A stretch of 64,000 nt of DNA from Methylobacterium sp. J-068 (GTDB lineage: Bacteria; Pseudomonadota; Alphaproteobacteria; Rhizobiales; Beijerinckiaceae), in contig NZ_JAKSXY010000061.1 of assembly GCF_022829445.1 (NCBI RefSeq), positions 147,189-211,188 of the forward strand, written 5' to 3'. A model generated the notes under the pieces. It was not told the origin of the DNA. It worked only from the letters and a program-made list of their open reading frames with translations, and ran no database searches. This document shows, in pieces, positions 8,547 to 17,008 of this stretch (its first letter is position 1; the number at the start of each line of letters is the position of its first letter). Made by a program: the position numbers and the translations under genes.

Positions 8547-10865
8547 TCAGCGGCGGGGGGTTCCCTTCGCCTGCGCCGCGCGGCGCAGCGCATCCGCCAG
8601 GACGCCATCGGAACTTGGCGGCGCGCTCGGCCTCGGGGCCGGGGCGGACATGCGCGCGGGCGCGGCGCTCCGCCCCTCCTCTCTCGCACTCCCCTCCCCC
8701 GACTTCATACTCAGCGCGATGCGCTTGCGCCCCGCATCGACCTCCACCACCCGCACCTGCACCACGTCCCCCGGCTTCACCACGTCGCGCGGGTCCTTCA
8801 CGAAGCGGTCGGCCAGCATCGAGATGTGGACCAGACCGTCCTGGTGCACGCCGATGTCGACGAAGGCGCCGAAGGCCGCGACGTTGGTGACGACGCCCTC
8901 CAGGCGCATGCCGGGCTTCAGGTCTGTGATCTTCTCGACGCCCTCTTGGAAGGTCGCCGTCCTGAAGGCGGGACGCGGGTCGCGGCCGGGCTTCTCAAGC
9001 TCGGCGAGGATGTCGGTGACGGTGGGCAGGCCGAAGGTGTCGTCGGTGAACTTTCGGGGGTCGAGGGCCCGCAGGGCGCCCGTGTTGCCGATCAGCGCCG
9101 GGAGGGGCTGGCCCGTGGCGGTGAGGATGCGGCGCACCACCGGGTAGGCTTCCGGGTGCACGCCCGAGGCGTCGAGGGGGTCGGCGCCGTCGCGAATGCG
9201 CAGGAAGCCGGCGGCGAGTTCGTAGGCCTTGGGCCCGAGCCCCGCCACCTTCTTCAGGCTGGCGCGGCTGCGGAACGGGCCGTGGGCGTCGCGGTGGACC
9301 ACGATGTTGCCGGCCACCCGCGCGGTCAGGCCCGAGACGCGGGTCAACAGCGGGGCGGAGGCGGTGTTCACATCGACGCCGACGCCGTTCACGCAATCCT
9401 CCACCACCGCGTCGAGGGAGCGCGAGAGCTTTCCCTCGGCCAGATCGTGCTGGTACTGCCCGACGCCGATGGCCTTGGGCTCGATCTTCACGAGTTCGGC
9501 GAGCGGGTCCTGCAGGCGCCGGGCGATGGAGACGGCGCCGCGGATCGAGACGTCGAGGTCCGGCAGTTCCGCGCTGGCATAGGCCGAGGCCGAGTAGACC
9601 GAGGCGCCGGCCTCCGAGACCATGACCTTGGTGAGCTTCAGTTCCGGCTGCCCCGCGATGAGGTCTGCGGCGAGCTTGTCGGTCTCGCGCGAGGCGGTGC
9701 CGTTGCCGATGGCGACGAGTTCGACCCCGTGCGCCCGGCAGAGCCTGGCCAGCGCGATCAGGGCGCCGTTCCAGTCGCGGCGGGGCTCGTGCGGGTAGAT
9801 CGTGTCGGTGGCGACCACCTTGCCGGTGGCGTCGACCACCGCGACCTTCACGCCGGTGCGAAAGCCCGGATCGAGGCCGAGGGTCGGTCGCGCCCCGGCG
9901 GGGGCGGCGAGCAGCAGGTCGCGCAGGTTGCCGGCGAACACCGTGACGGCGCCGGCCTCCGCCACCGCCCAGAGCCGGGCGCGCAGATCCGTGTCCGTGG
10001 CGGGCTTCAGGCGGGTGCGCCAGGTCCGCCGCACCGTCTCCATCAGGAAGGCGTCGCCCGGCCGGCCCTGGTCGCGGATGCCGAAGGCGCGGGCGATGCG
10101 CAGTTCCTGCGAGGCGGGCTGGCCCTTGGCCGGCTCGTCGCCGATCGCATCGGCGATCGCGAGGTCGAGCACCTCCTCCTTCTCACCCCGGAACAGGGCG
10201 AGGATGCGGTGCGAGGGGAGCTTCACCAGGGGTTCGGCGAAGTCGAAGTAATCCGAGAACTTCTCACCCGACGCCGCCTTGCCGGCCTTCACGGTGGCGA
10301 CCATCCGGCCGCGCTGCCAGCCGGTCTCGCGGAGCGATCCGACGAGTTCCGGGTCCTCGCTGAAGCGCTCGACCAGGATGGCGCGCGCCCCCTCCAGGGC
10401 CGCCTCGGCGTCGGCGACGCCCTTGGCCGCATCCACGTAGGCTCCCGCCGACGCGTCCGGGCGCTGGTCGGGCCGGGCGAGCAGGGCCTCGGCCAGGGGC
10501 TCCAGCCCGGCCTCGCGGGCGACCTGCGCCTTGGTCCGGCGCTTGACCTTGAAGGGCAGGTAGAGGTCCTCCAGCCGCGCCTTGGTGTCGGCGGCGAGGA
10601 TGCGGCCTTTGAGACCCGCGTCGAGCTTGCCCTGCGCCGCGATCGATTCCAGCACCGCCGCCCGGCGCGCCTCGAGGTCGCGCAGATAGGCGAGGCGCTC
10701 CTCCAGGGTGCGCAGCTGCGCGTCGTCCAGGGTGCCGGTGACCTCCTTGCGGTAGCGCGCGATGAACGGCACCGTGGCGCCCCCGTCGAGGAGGTCGACG
10801 GCGGCCTTCACCTGCCAGTCCGCCACGCCGAGTTCGGCGGCGAGCGTCGTGTTGATGGCGGCCAT
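8547..10865 (-). CDS. tex: Tex-family transcription accessory / RNA-binding protein
   Basis: A 772-residue cytoplasmic protein with Tex architecture: an N-terminal helical Tex domain (VPFIARYRKEVTG near residues 33-45), a YqgF/RNase H-like domain near residues 340-440 (LGLDPGFRTGVKVAVVD), helix-hairpin-helix repeats (about 515-585) and an S1 RNA-binding domain near 665-735 (LEGVVTNVAAFGAFVDIGVHQDGLVHIS). A low-complexity Ala/Pro/Ser tail follows. Tex binds nucleic acids and is linked to transcription of stress and virulence genes; its exact job is unsettled. Length and order are normal. It is transcribed toward the GT32 gene. Confidence 0.95.
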   Translation of the reverse strand: MAAINTTLAAELGVADWQVKAAVDLLDGGATVPFIARYRKEVTGTLDDAQLRTLEERLAYLRDLEARRAAVLESIAAQGKLDAGLKGRILAADTKARLEDLYLPFKVKRRTKAQVAREAGLEPLAEALLARPDQRPDASAGAYVDAAKGVADAEAALEGARAILVERFSEDPELVGSLRETGWQRGRMVATVKAGKAASGEKFSDYFDFAEPLVKLPSHRILALFRGEKEEVLDLAIADAIGDEPAKGQPASQELRIARAFGIRDQGRPGDAFLMETVRRTWRTRLKPATDTDLRARLWAVAEAGAVTVFAGNLRDLLLAAPAGARPTLGLDPGFRTGVKVAVVDATGKVVATDTIYPHEPRRDWNGALIALARLCRAHGVELVAIGNGTASRETDKLAADLIAGQPELKLTKVMVSEAGASVYSASAYASAELPDLDVSIRGAVSIARRLQDPLAELVKIEPKAIGVGQYQHDLAEGKLSRSLDAVVEDCVNGVGVDVNTASAPLLTRVSGLTARVAGNIVVHRDAHGPFRSRASLKKVAGLGPKAYELAAGFLRIRDGADPLDASGVHPEAYPVVRRILTATGQPLPALIGNTGALRALDPRKFTDDTFGLPTVTDILAELEKPGRDPRPAFRTATFQEGVEKITDLKPGMRLEGVVTNVAAFGAFVDIGVHQDGLVHISMLADRFVKDPRDVVKPGDVVQVRVVEVDAGRKRIALSMKSGEGSAREEGRSAAPARMSAPAPRPSAPPSSDGVLADALRRAAQAKGTPRR

Positions 10866-10939
10866 AGCGATGTCTCCCGGTGGGGCGGGGTGTCTACAGG
10901 GCGGCGCGGCGGGTGGTCAAACCGGTCTCCGGCCGGCTT

Positions 10940-12571
10940 TCAGACGGCCATGTCCCAGGTTTCGGTCACGGCCTTGCCCTCCCGGATCAGGCGGGCGCGC
11001 AGGATGACGTCGCCGCCCGGCAGGGGCGTGGGCGGGCGCCACTCCACGTAGAGCCGCCAGCCGCCGGTCTGGGGCACGAACTCCACCACCGGGTCGACCA
11101 GGGTGCCGGCGCTCGCCGAGACGTCGGCGGTCAGCGTCGCGCTCCGGTCCGTGGGCAGGGCCGGCCCCTCGAAATCCACGACGTAGAGCCGCCGCCCCGG
11201 GCTCGGCGGCGTGGTCGGGCGCAGGCGCTCGGCCGAGCCGACGCGGGTGGAGACCACGCGGGCGGGCGCGCCGGGCACCACGTCCACCGGCTCGGCATCC
11301 ACCGTGGTCAGGGTGTAGCGCACCGGCCATTCCGCGCCCGCCGGCACGGGCGCTTCGGCCACGAAGGCCGCCACGATGTTGTCCATGTACTCCTCGCGCG
11401 ACGGGATCTCGAAGAGCTGGACCGCGCCGCGCCCGAAGCCGGCCTCCGGCGCGACCCAGAGGCCGGGCCGGGCCTCGTGCCGGGCCTGCACGTCGAGATA
11501 GGCGGGAAAGTCGCGCGTCCGCTGGAGCAGGCCGAAGCCCTCCAGGGGGTCGACGCCGAAGGCCGAGATCTGCGGCTGCGCCCGGCCGTTGGTGAGCGGA
11601 CGCCAGAGCCGCTCGCCCCGCGTCAGCACCGCGAGCCCGTCGGAATCATGCACCTGGGGCCGGAAGTCGTCGAAGGGTTCGGCGCCCCGCGCCCCCGGCC
11701 CGTTCGCCCCATGCAGGAACATGCTGGTCAGGGGCGCGAGCCCGAGCCGGTCGAGGGCGACGCGCGGGTGCAGGGCCGCCTCCACCCGCATCACCGAGGG
11801 GTCGCCCGGCGCGACCCGGAAGCGGTAGGCCCCCGCCAGACTCGGCGCATCGAGCAGCGCCCAGATCTCGATCTCCCGGGCATCGGCCTCGGGCTCGCAG
11901 ATCCAGAAGGCGGTGAAGTCGGGAAACTCCTCCGGGCCGGGCCCCCCGGTTCGGATCGCGGCGCCGCGCGCCGAGAGGCCGTATTCCTGGCCGAACCCCC
12001 GCAGCCGGAAATACGAGGCGCCGAGGAAGACCAGGACCTCCTCCTGGTTCGCCGGAGCGCCGGCCTCGAAGGCGAAGTGCAGCCGGAAGCCGGCGAAGCC
12101 GAGATCCGGGGAAAAGCGCCGGCCCTTCAGCTCGGGCCCGAGATCGAACAGGTCCGGCGCGTAGGCGATCGGCCGGGCCGGGCCCTGGCGCGGCTGCAGG
12201 AAGAGGTCCACGCGCTTGCGCTGGAGGAAGCCGCGATGGAACAGCTGGGCCGAGAAGTAGCGCCCGAGGCGCGGGCTCGCCTCTGCCCGGAAGGTGATGG
12301 CCCGGTAGCCGTCGTAGGACAGGGCGGCGAGCGCCGGGGGCAGATCGTCCGCCTGCGGACGGTGGGGCGCGGCGGCCAGCGCCCGCGCCTTCGCCTTCAC
12401 GCCCTCGAATGTTATGGGCATCGCAGCCTCGGCCCGCGTTCGGCCCATATTCAGATCGCGGGCACTAGGGAGGACCATCCCGGCGGCCACGCTGAGCGTG
12501 GTCCGCAGGGCCTGCCGCCGCGAGGGGAATTCGGTCCGCCCGGATTCGTCCACGCCCTCACCGTCGCCCAT
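10940..12571 (-). CDS. Periplasmic glucan biosynthesis protein, OpgG/OpgD family
   Basis: A 543-residue MdoG-family protein needed for osmoregulated periplasmic glucan synthesis. The mature part begins with ITFEGVKAKARALA, and the conserved FHRGFLQRKRVDLF block lies soon after. A twin-arginine signal (SRRQALR plus a hydrophobic stretch) precedes it, as in OpgD-type proteins exported by Tat. The ATG at 12571 is preferred because GAAAGGA lies just upstream; an upstream ATG at 12643 would give a 567-residue protein. It is divergent from opgH, 70 bp away. The genes form the two-gene opg locus: OpgH polymerises glucose and this protein acts on the periplasmic product. Confidence 0.9.
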   Translation of the reverse strand: MGDGEGVDESGRTEFPSRRQALRTTLSVAAGMVLPSARDLNMGRTRAEAAMPITFEGVKAKARALAAAPHRPQADDLPPALAALSYDGYRAITFRAEASPRLGRYFSAQLFHRGFLQRKRVDLFLQPRQGPARPIAYAPDLFDLGPELKGRRFSPDLGFAGFRLHFAFEAGAPANQEEVLVFLGASYFRLRGFGQEYGLSARGAAIRTGGPGPEEFPDFTAFWICEPEADAREIEIWALLDAPSLAGAYRFRVAPGDPSVMRVEAALHPRVALDRLGLAPLTSMFLHGANGPGARGAEPFDDFRPQVHDSDGLAVLTRGERLWRPLTNGRAQPQISAFGVDPLEGFGLLQRTRDFPAYLDVQARHEARPGLWVAPEAGFGRGAVQLFEIPSREEYMDNIVAAFVAEAPVPAGAEWPVRYTLTTVDAEPVDVVPGAPARVVSTRVGSAERLRPTTPPSPGRRLYVVDFEGPALPTDRSATLTADVSASAGTLVDPVVEFVPQTGGWRLYVEWRPPTPLPGGDVILRARLIREGKAVTETWDMAV

Positions 12572-12641
12572 CTGGTTCCTTTCGCCGGCCGGCCCCGGTG
12601 ATGGATCACGGTGTCCCTCCTCCTTCGAGTTCGCCGCGCCC

Positions 12642-14606
12642 ATGTCCCAGAGACTCGTGCCTCAGAGACCTGCGTCCCCAAGATTGTCGCACGTCGCCCC
12701 GGCGGACGACATCCCGGCTGCGAAGGAAACGCCGGCTGCGAAGGAAATCCCGGCTCCAGGGCAGATCCCGGCCGAGGATTCGCGCGCGTACCGGGCGCGC
12801 CGGCTGCTGCTCGCCCTGCCCCCGCTGAGCCTGGGCGCACTCCTCACCGCCCTGGCGCTCGCCGCCTACGGGAGGCCGTCCGGCCTCCTCGACGGTCTGG
12901 TGCTGGTGCTGTTCGCCCTCGTCATGACCTGGCAGGCCTTCGTGGCCTGGCAATACGTCTACGGCCTCGCGGCCACCGCCTTCGGGGACCGGGCCAAGTC
13001 GGCGCTGGAGCGGCGCTCGCTCACGGTGCCGGCGGAGGCCTCGGGTCTCAGCCGCACGGCGGCGGTGGTGGCGATCCACGCCGAGGACGCGGTGGCGGTG
13101 TTCGCGGCCCTGCGCGTCATGGCCCGCTCGCTGCAGCGAGCCGGGGGCGACGGCAGCGACATCGACATCTTCGTCCTCTCCGATACCCGCGACGGCGCCA
13201 TCGCGGCGGTGGAGGAGCACGAATTCGCGCGCATCGAGGCCTGGGCCCGCCAGAACGGCCCCGGCCTGCCGCGCTTCCGCTACCGCCGGCGCCGGGACAA
13301 TGCGGGCCGCAAGGCCGGCAACATCGCCGAGTTCTGCCGGACCTACGGGCCCGACTACGACTTCATGATCGTGCTCGACGCCGACAGCCTGATGACCGGC
13401 CCAGCCATGCGCCGCCTCGCCCGGCTGATGGAGGAGAGCCCGCGCGTCGGCCTGATCCAGACCGTGTCCTACGCCACCGGGCGCGACACCCTGTTCGCCC
13501 GCATCCAGCAATTCGCCGTGCGGCTCTACGCGCCGCTGGCGATCCGCTGCCTGGAGACCTGGCAGGGGACGGACGGGAGCTATTGGGGCCACAACGCGAT
13601 CGTGCGCGTCGCGGCCTTCGCCGACAACGCCGAACTGCCCGTGCTGCCCGGCAAGGCTCCCCTGGGCGGCGAGATCCTGTGCCACGACATCGTCGAGGGC
13701 GCGCTCCTGCGCCGGGCCGGCTGGGAGGTCCGCCTGCTGCCGGAGATGGGCGGCACCTGGGAGGAGATGCCGACGAACCTCGTCGACCTCCTCGGGCGCG
13801 AGCGCCGCTGGTGCCAGGGCAACATGCAGCACCTGCGGGTGACCGCCATGCCGGGCCTGCGCCCCGCCAGCCGCTGGCACCTCGCCGTCGGCATCCTGTC
13901 CTACATGGCCTGCCCGCTCTGGGTGCTGTTCCTCGCCCTCGGTACGCTCCAGGCGGCGCGCTCGGGTGATCTCGGCCTGCTCGGCTACGGGCTCACCGGC
14001 ACCGGCGCGGCCGCCCACGCGTTGGCCGCCCTCGTGGTGAGCGTCCTGGCCGCTCCGAAGCTCCTCAGCCTCGGCCACGTCCTCGCCGCGCGCGAGCGGC
14101 GGGCGGCCTTCGGCGGCACCGCCTCGCTCCTGAAGAGCGCCGCCCTGGAGCAGGTCGTCTGGGTCCTGCTCTGGCCGGTGATGACGCTGTTCGCGGCGGG
14201 CGCCGTCGCCACCACCTTCGTGGGTCGCGTGGTGCGCTGGGACGCGCAGGTGCGCGACGACCGCCGGGTGCCCTGGGCGGAGGCCTGCCGGCTCCAGGTC
14301 GACACCCTCGTGGCGGGTGCCCTCCTGGCCGGCGGCCTCGCCTGGGCGGGCGATCCCTGGCTCGCCCTCTGGATGGCGCCGGTGGCGCTCGGCCTGCTCT
14401 CGAGCCCGGCCCAGAGCGTGCTGACGAGCAGCGCCGGGCTCGGCCGGCTCTCCCAGGCGCGGCGCCTGTTCCTCACGGTGGACGACACTGCCCGCGCGCC
14501 GGACCTCGTCGCCCTCGCCCAGAGCCGGGGCGGGGCGCCGGAGGCCGACCGCGACCGCGCCCAGGCGGCCTGGATCGCCGACGAGGTGCCGGTCTCCTCC
14601 ACCTGA
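12642..14606 (+). CDS. opgH: Glucans biosynthesis glucosyltransferase OpgH
   Basis: A 654-residue inner-membrane GT2 enzyme. It has a Pro/Ala-rich N-terminal tail with a short repeat, two membrane segments (about residues 55-110) and the catalytic domain with VLDADS and the QxxRW-type motif RERRWCQGN. Several C-terminal membrane segments follow. It makes the linear glucose backbone of periplasmic glucans from UDP-glucose and passes it across the membrane. It is shorter than the approximately 850-residue E. coli protein, as is common in alphaproteobacteria. Its ATG at 12642 has no strong ribosome site and shares the CATG tetranucleotide with an alternative start of the divergent opgG-family gene. 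Confidence 0.93.
   Translation: MSQRLVPQRPASPRLSHVAPADDIPAAKETPAAKEIPAPGQIPAEDSRAYRARRLLLALPPLSLGALLTALALAAYGRPSGLLDGLVLVLFALVMTWQAFVAWQYVYGLAATAFGDRAKSALERRSLTVPAEASGLSRTAAVVAIHAEDAVAVFAALRVMARSLQRAGGDGSDIDIFVLSDTRDGAIAAVEEHEFARIEAWARQNGPGLPRFRYRRRRDNAGRKAGNIAEFCRTYGPDYDFMIVLDADSLMTGPAMRRLARLMEESPRVGLIQTVSYATGRDTLFARIQQFAVRLYAPLAIRCLETWQGTDGSYWGHNAIVRVAAFADNAELPVLPGKAPLGGEILCHDIVEGALLRRAGWEVRLLPEMGGTWEEMPTNLVDLLGRERRWCQGNMQHLRVTAMPGLRPASRWHLAVGILSYMACPLWVLFLALGTLQAARSGDLGLLGYGLTGTGAAAHALAALVVSVLAAPKLLSLGHVLAARERRAAFGGTASLLKSAALEQVVWVLLWPVMTLFAAGAVATTFVGRVVRWDAQVRDDRRVPWAEACRLQVDTLVAGALLAGGLAWAGDPWLALWMAPVALGLLSSPAQSVLTSSAGLGRLSQARRLFLTVDDTARAPDLVALAQSRGGAPEADRDRAQAAWIADEVPVSST
12711..12764. 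repeat. 18-bp in-frame tandem repeat in opgH N-terminus
   Basis: Three consecutive 18-bp units start at 12711, 12729 and 12747. The first two are nearly identical (ATCCCGGCTGCGAAGGAA and a variant) and the third is diverged. They encode PAAKE(T/I)-like hexapeptides in the cytoplasmic tail of OpgH, giving a flexible linker of variable length. Confidence 0.8.
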
Positions 14607-14627
14607 GGCCGGTCCCCGCGGCCGGTC

Positions 14628-15050
14628 CTACCGGTCGTTGAGCACCTTGATCGGGTCCGTGCGCTGGGCGGGGCTCGGCTCCTTCGTGACGCTGCTGGCG
14701 CCCTTCCCCGCGCGCGGATCGTCGGCCTGCTTCGGCAGGCCGGTGCCGCTCGCGAGTTCGAGACAGGTCACCATCTCGACGTAGGAGGGGAAGCCGCCGG
14801 CCTCGAACTGCTTCTCGCACTGGCGCTTGGCGGCCGGGGTGAACGTATTCCAGCGGCGCTTGACCTCGTCGCGCGAGGCGCGCTCCGAGCGCAGGCAGCC
14901 TTCCTGGCTGGCATTGTCGCTGACGCTGGCCGAGGCGGCCGACCGGCAGGTCTTCTCGATGTTCAGGGCCGGCGGCCCGTCCTCGGCCCGGGCGGACGCG
15001 CCGAGGAGCAGGAGGGCGAGGGCTCCGGTGAGGAGGACGGGCTTCGTCAT
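14628..15050 (-). CDS. Small secreted protein of unknown function
   Basis: A 140-residue protein with a clear signal peptide (MTKPVLLTGALALLLLGASA, cleavage near ARA-E) and four Cys residues in the mature part. The motif SYVEMVTCLEL lies near the middle, with a Lys/Asp-rich tail. I do not recognise a family. The ATG at 15050 starts the signal peptide; an upstream TTG would add 13 polar residues and spoil it. It is convergent with opgH, 21 bp from its end. Export to the periplasm is the only firm inference. Confidence 0.75.
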   Translation of the reverse strand: MTKPVLLTGALALLLLGASARAEDGPPALNIEKTCRSAASASVSDNASQEGCLRSERASRDEVKRRWNTFTPAAKRQCEKQFEAGGFPSYVEMVTCLELASGTGLPKQADDPRAGKGASSVTKEPSPAQRTDPIKVLNDR

Positions 15051-15123
15051 GGTCGGGCGGTCTCTCGGGCGGTGATCGGTGTCCCTCAACGCGCGAGCCC
15101 CCGCCCCCGCACCACGCGAAAAG

Positions 15124-16305
15124 TCAGGGCTCCCGCAGGGCCGCGTCGAGATCGGCGAACAGGTCGTCCACCGCCTCGATCCCGACGGAGAGGCGCAGGA
15201 GATCGGGCGGGCAGGGCGAATCCGGCCCCTCCACCGAGGCGCGGTGCTCGATCAGGCTCTCGACCCCGCCCAGCGAGGTCGCCCGCTTCCACAGCCGCAC
15301 CCGCGCGGCCGCGCGGATCGCCGCCGCCTCGCCGTCCCGGACCCGGATCGACAGCATGAAGCCGAAGCCGCCCTCCATCTGCCGGGCCGCGACCGCGTGG
15401 CCGGGATCGTCCGGCAGGCCGGGATAGAGCACGTGCGACACGCGCGGATGGGCCCGGAAGCGGCGGGCGAGGTCGGCCGCCCCCGCCGACTGCGCCGCCA
15501 CCCGCAGGTGCAGGGTGCGCAGGGAACGCATCAGCAGGTAGGCCTCGAAAGGCCCCAGGATGGCGCCGCCCTGCGCGCGGATCGCGGTCAGGCGCGCCCA
15601 GAAGGCATCGTTGGCGGCTCCCATGAGCGCGCCCGCCACGACGTCGGAATGACCGTTCAGGATCTTGGTGGCCGAATGCATGACGAGATCGGCGCCGAGC
15701 GTCAGCGGCCGAGTGTGGATCGGCGAGGCGGCGGTGGAATCGACGGCGAGCCGGGCGCCCGCCGCGTGCGCGAGGCGGGCGGCCTCGGCGATGTCGGTGA
15801 CCGTCCAGAGCGGGTTGCCGGGCGTCTCGATCCAGACGAGTTTCGTGGTGCCGGGCCGGATCGCCCGCTCCAGGGCGGACACATCGTCCATGTCGACGAA
15901 ATCGACCGCGATCCGCCGGCGCGGCATCTCGCCGGTGAGCCAGCGCTTCAGGCCCCAATACATCACCCGGGGCGCCACCACGTGGTCACCGGGTTCGAGC
16001 GCGGTGAAGACGGCGGTGGCCGCCGCCATGCCGGAGCCGAACAGCAGGGCGCCCGCCCCCGCCTCCTCCAGCATCGCCAGCACGCCCTCCGCCTCGCGCA
16101 CGGTGGCGTTGTCGGGTCGGGCATAGGAGAAGCCCGAGCTGTAGCCGTTGTCGGGATCGCGCAGGAAGGTGGTGGCCACGTGCAGCGGCGCCACCACGGC
16201 CCGCGTCACCGGATCGACATGGCCCAGGGCCTGCGCGGCGAGGCTGCGCTTCGAGAGCGTGAACGAAGCCTCCGAAGGAGGCTTCGGCGCGTTCGGTGCT
16301 GACAT
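15124..16305 (-). CDS. PLP-dependent Cys/Met-metabolism enzyme (cystathionine gamma-synthase/lyase family)
   Basis: A 393-residue cytosolic enzyme of the Cys/Met-Meta-PP family. Visible landmarks are SGFSYARPDNATVREAE, GSGMAAATAVF (PLP phosphate binding), IETPGNPLW, the Asp of VDSTAAS that pairs with the PLP ring, and the Schiff-base Lys in MHSATKILNGHSD. The C-terminal SVGIEAVDDLFADL is also typical. The family contains gamma-synthases, beta- and gamma-lyases and sulfhydrylases; sequence reading alone does not fix the reaction. The ATG at 16305 gives the usual length and is preceded by GGGGA. Upstream lies a palindrome plus a 15-bp tandem repeat. No other sulfur gene is adjacent. Confidence 0.88.
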   Translation of the reverse strand: MSAPNAPKPPSEASFTLSKRSLAAQALGHVDPVTRAVVAPLHVATTFLRDPDNGYSSGFSYARPDNATVREAEGVLAMLEEAGAGALLFGSGMAAATAVFTALEPGDHVVAPRVMYWGLKRWLTGEMPRRRIAVDFVDMDDVSALERAIRPGTTKLVWIETPGNPLWTVTDIAEAARLAHAAGARLAVDSTAASPIHTRPLTLGADLVMHSATKILNGHSDVVAGALMGAANDAFWARLTAIRAQGGAILGPFEAYLLMRSLRTLHLRVAAQSAGAADLARRFRAHPRVSHVLYPGLPDDPGHAVAARQMEGGFGFMLSIRVRDGEAAAIRAAARVRLWKRATSLGGVESLIEHRASVEGPDSPCPPDLLRLSVGIEAVDDLFADLDAALREP

Positions 16306-16337
16306 GCGGCGTGTCCCCGGTATCGTTCGATCGAGTT

Positions 16338-16386
16338 GGCCGTTCGATCGAACGGCCCTCGCAGACCGCCGCCTCGCAGACCGCCG
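16338..16386. repeat. 20-bp palindrome followed by 15-bp tandem duplication
   Basis: A perfect palindrome GGCCGTTCGATCGAACGGCC occupies 16338-16357. It is followed at once by two identical 15-bp units (CCTCGCAGACCGCCG at 16357-16371 and 16372-16386). A second GTTCGATCGA core lies just to the left at 16325. The block is in the divergent gap between the PLP enzyme and tspO, so it may act as an operator or be a relic of a dispersed repeat that shares the TCGATCGA core found at 24465 and 62294. Confidence 0.75.
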
Positions 16387-16467
16387 AACGGAGCGCAAGC
16401 GTGGGCGTTGAGAGATGTTTCAGGCCGACGTAAGTCCCGATCCGATCGCCAAGGAATCCCGTCGACC

Positions 16468-17001
16468 ATGTCCCGCGCACCCGCATCGTCACCGCGTCAC
16501 GTTCCCACGGAGCCCGCCTTCGCCCTGCCCTGGCGGCTGGCGGTGGCGATCCTGCCCGTGGCGCTGACGGCCGTGCTGGGTTCGGCCGCGACGGGGCCGA
16601 ACATCGCGGGCTGGTACGCGGGCCTGACGAAGCCGGCCTTCAACCCGCCGAACTGGGCGTTTCCCGTGGCCTGGACCATCCTCTACGCGATGATCGCGCT
16701 GTCGGCCTTCCGGCTGCTGGGGGCCAAGCCCCGCACGGGGCCGACCCTCGGGCCCTGGAAGCTGGCGCTCGCCGCCTTCGCGGCGCAGCTCGCGCTCAAC
16801 GCCGCCTGGACGCCGACCTTCTTTTCCGCCCACGCGCTGGGGGCCGCCCTGGTCGTTTCGGCCGCGATGTGGGTGATGATCCTCTGGACCATCCGCCTGT
16901 CCTGGCGCTTCGACCGGCTCGCGGCGTGGCTGCTGGTGCCCTACGCCGCCTGGGTCGGCTTCGCGACGGTCCTCACCGGCGCGATCTGGCGGCTGAACTG
17001 A
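16468..17001 (+). CDS. tspO: TspO/MBR-family membrane protein
   Basis: A 177-residue protein with five hydrophobic segments. It has the family signature WYAGLTKPAFNPPNWAFPVAW and the later LNAAWTPTFF block. TspO proteins bind porphyrins and related ligands; in Rhodobacter TspO modulates tetrapyrrole-dependent gene expression. The ATG is preceded by AAGGA. The gene is convergent with hemA, ending 7 bp from its end. A heme-biosynthesis neighbour fits a porphyrin-related role, although that link is inference. Confidence 0.92.
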   Translation: MSRAPASSPRHVPTEPAFALPWRLAVAILPVALTAVLGSAATGPNIAGWYAGLTKPAFNPPNWAFPVAWTILYAMIALSAFRLLGAKPRTGPTLGPWKLALAAFAAQLALNAAWTPTFFSAHALGAALVVSAAMWVMILWTIRLSWRFDRLAAWLLVPYAAWVGFATVLTGAIWRLN

Positions 17002-17008
17002 GCCGCGC

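Noticed and set aside
8460..11051. Very long open frame on the plus strand opposite tex and part of the opgG-family gene
   Set aside because: It is antisense to a well-conserved gene, is Arg/Gly/His-rich without motifs, and such antisense frames are expected in very GC-rich DNA.
15124..16305. Specific naming as metB, metC or O-acetylhomoserine sulfhydrylase
   Set aside because: The family is clear, but specificity residues could not be assigned by reading alone.
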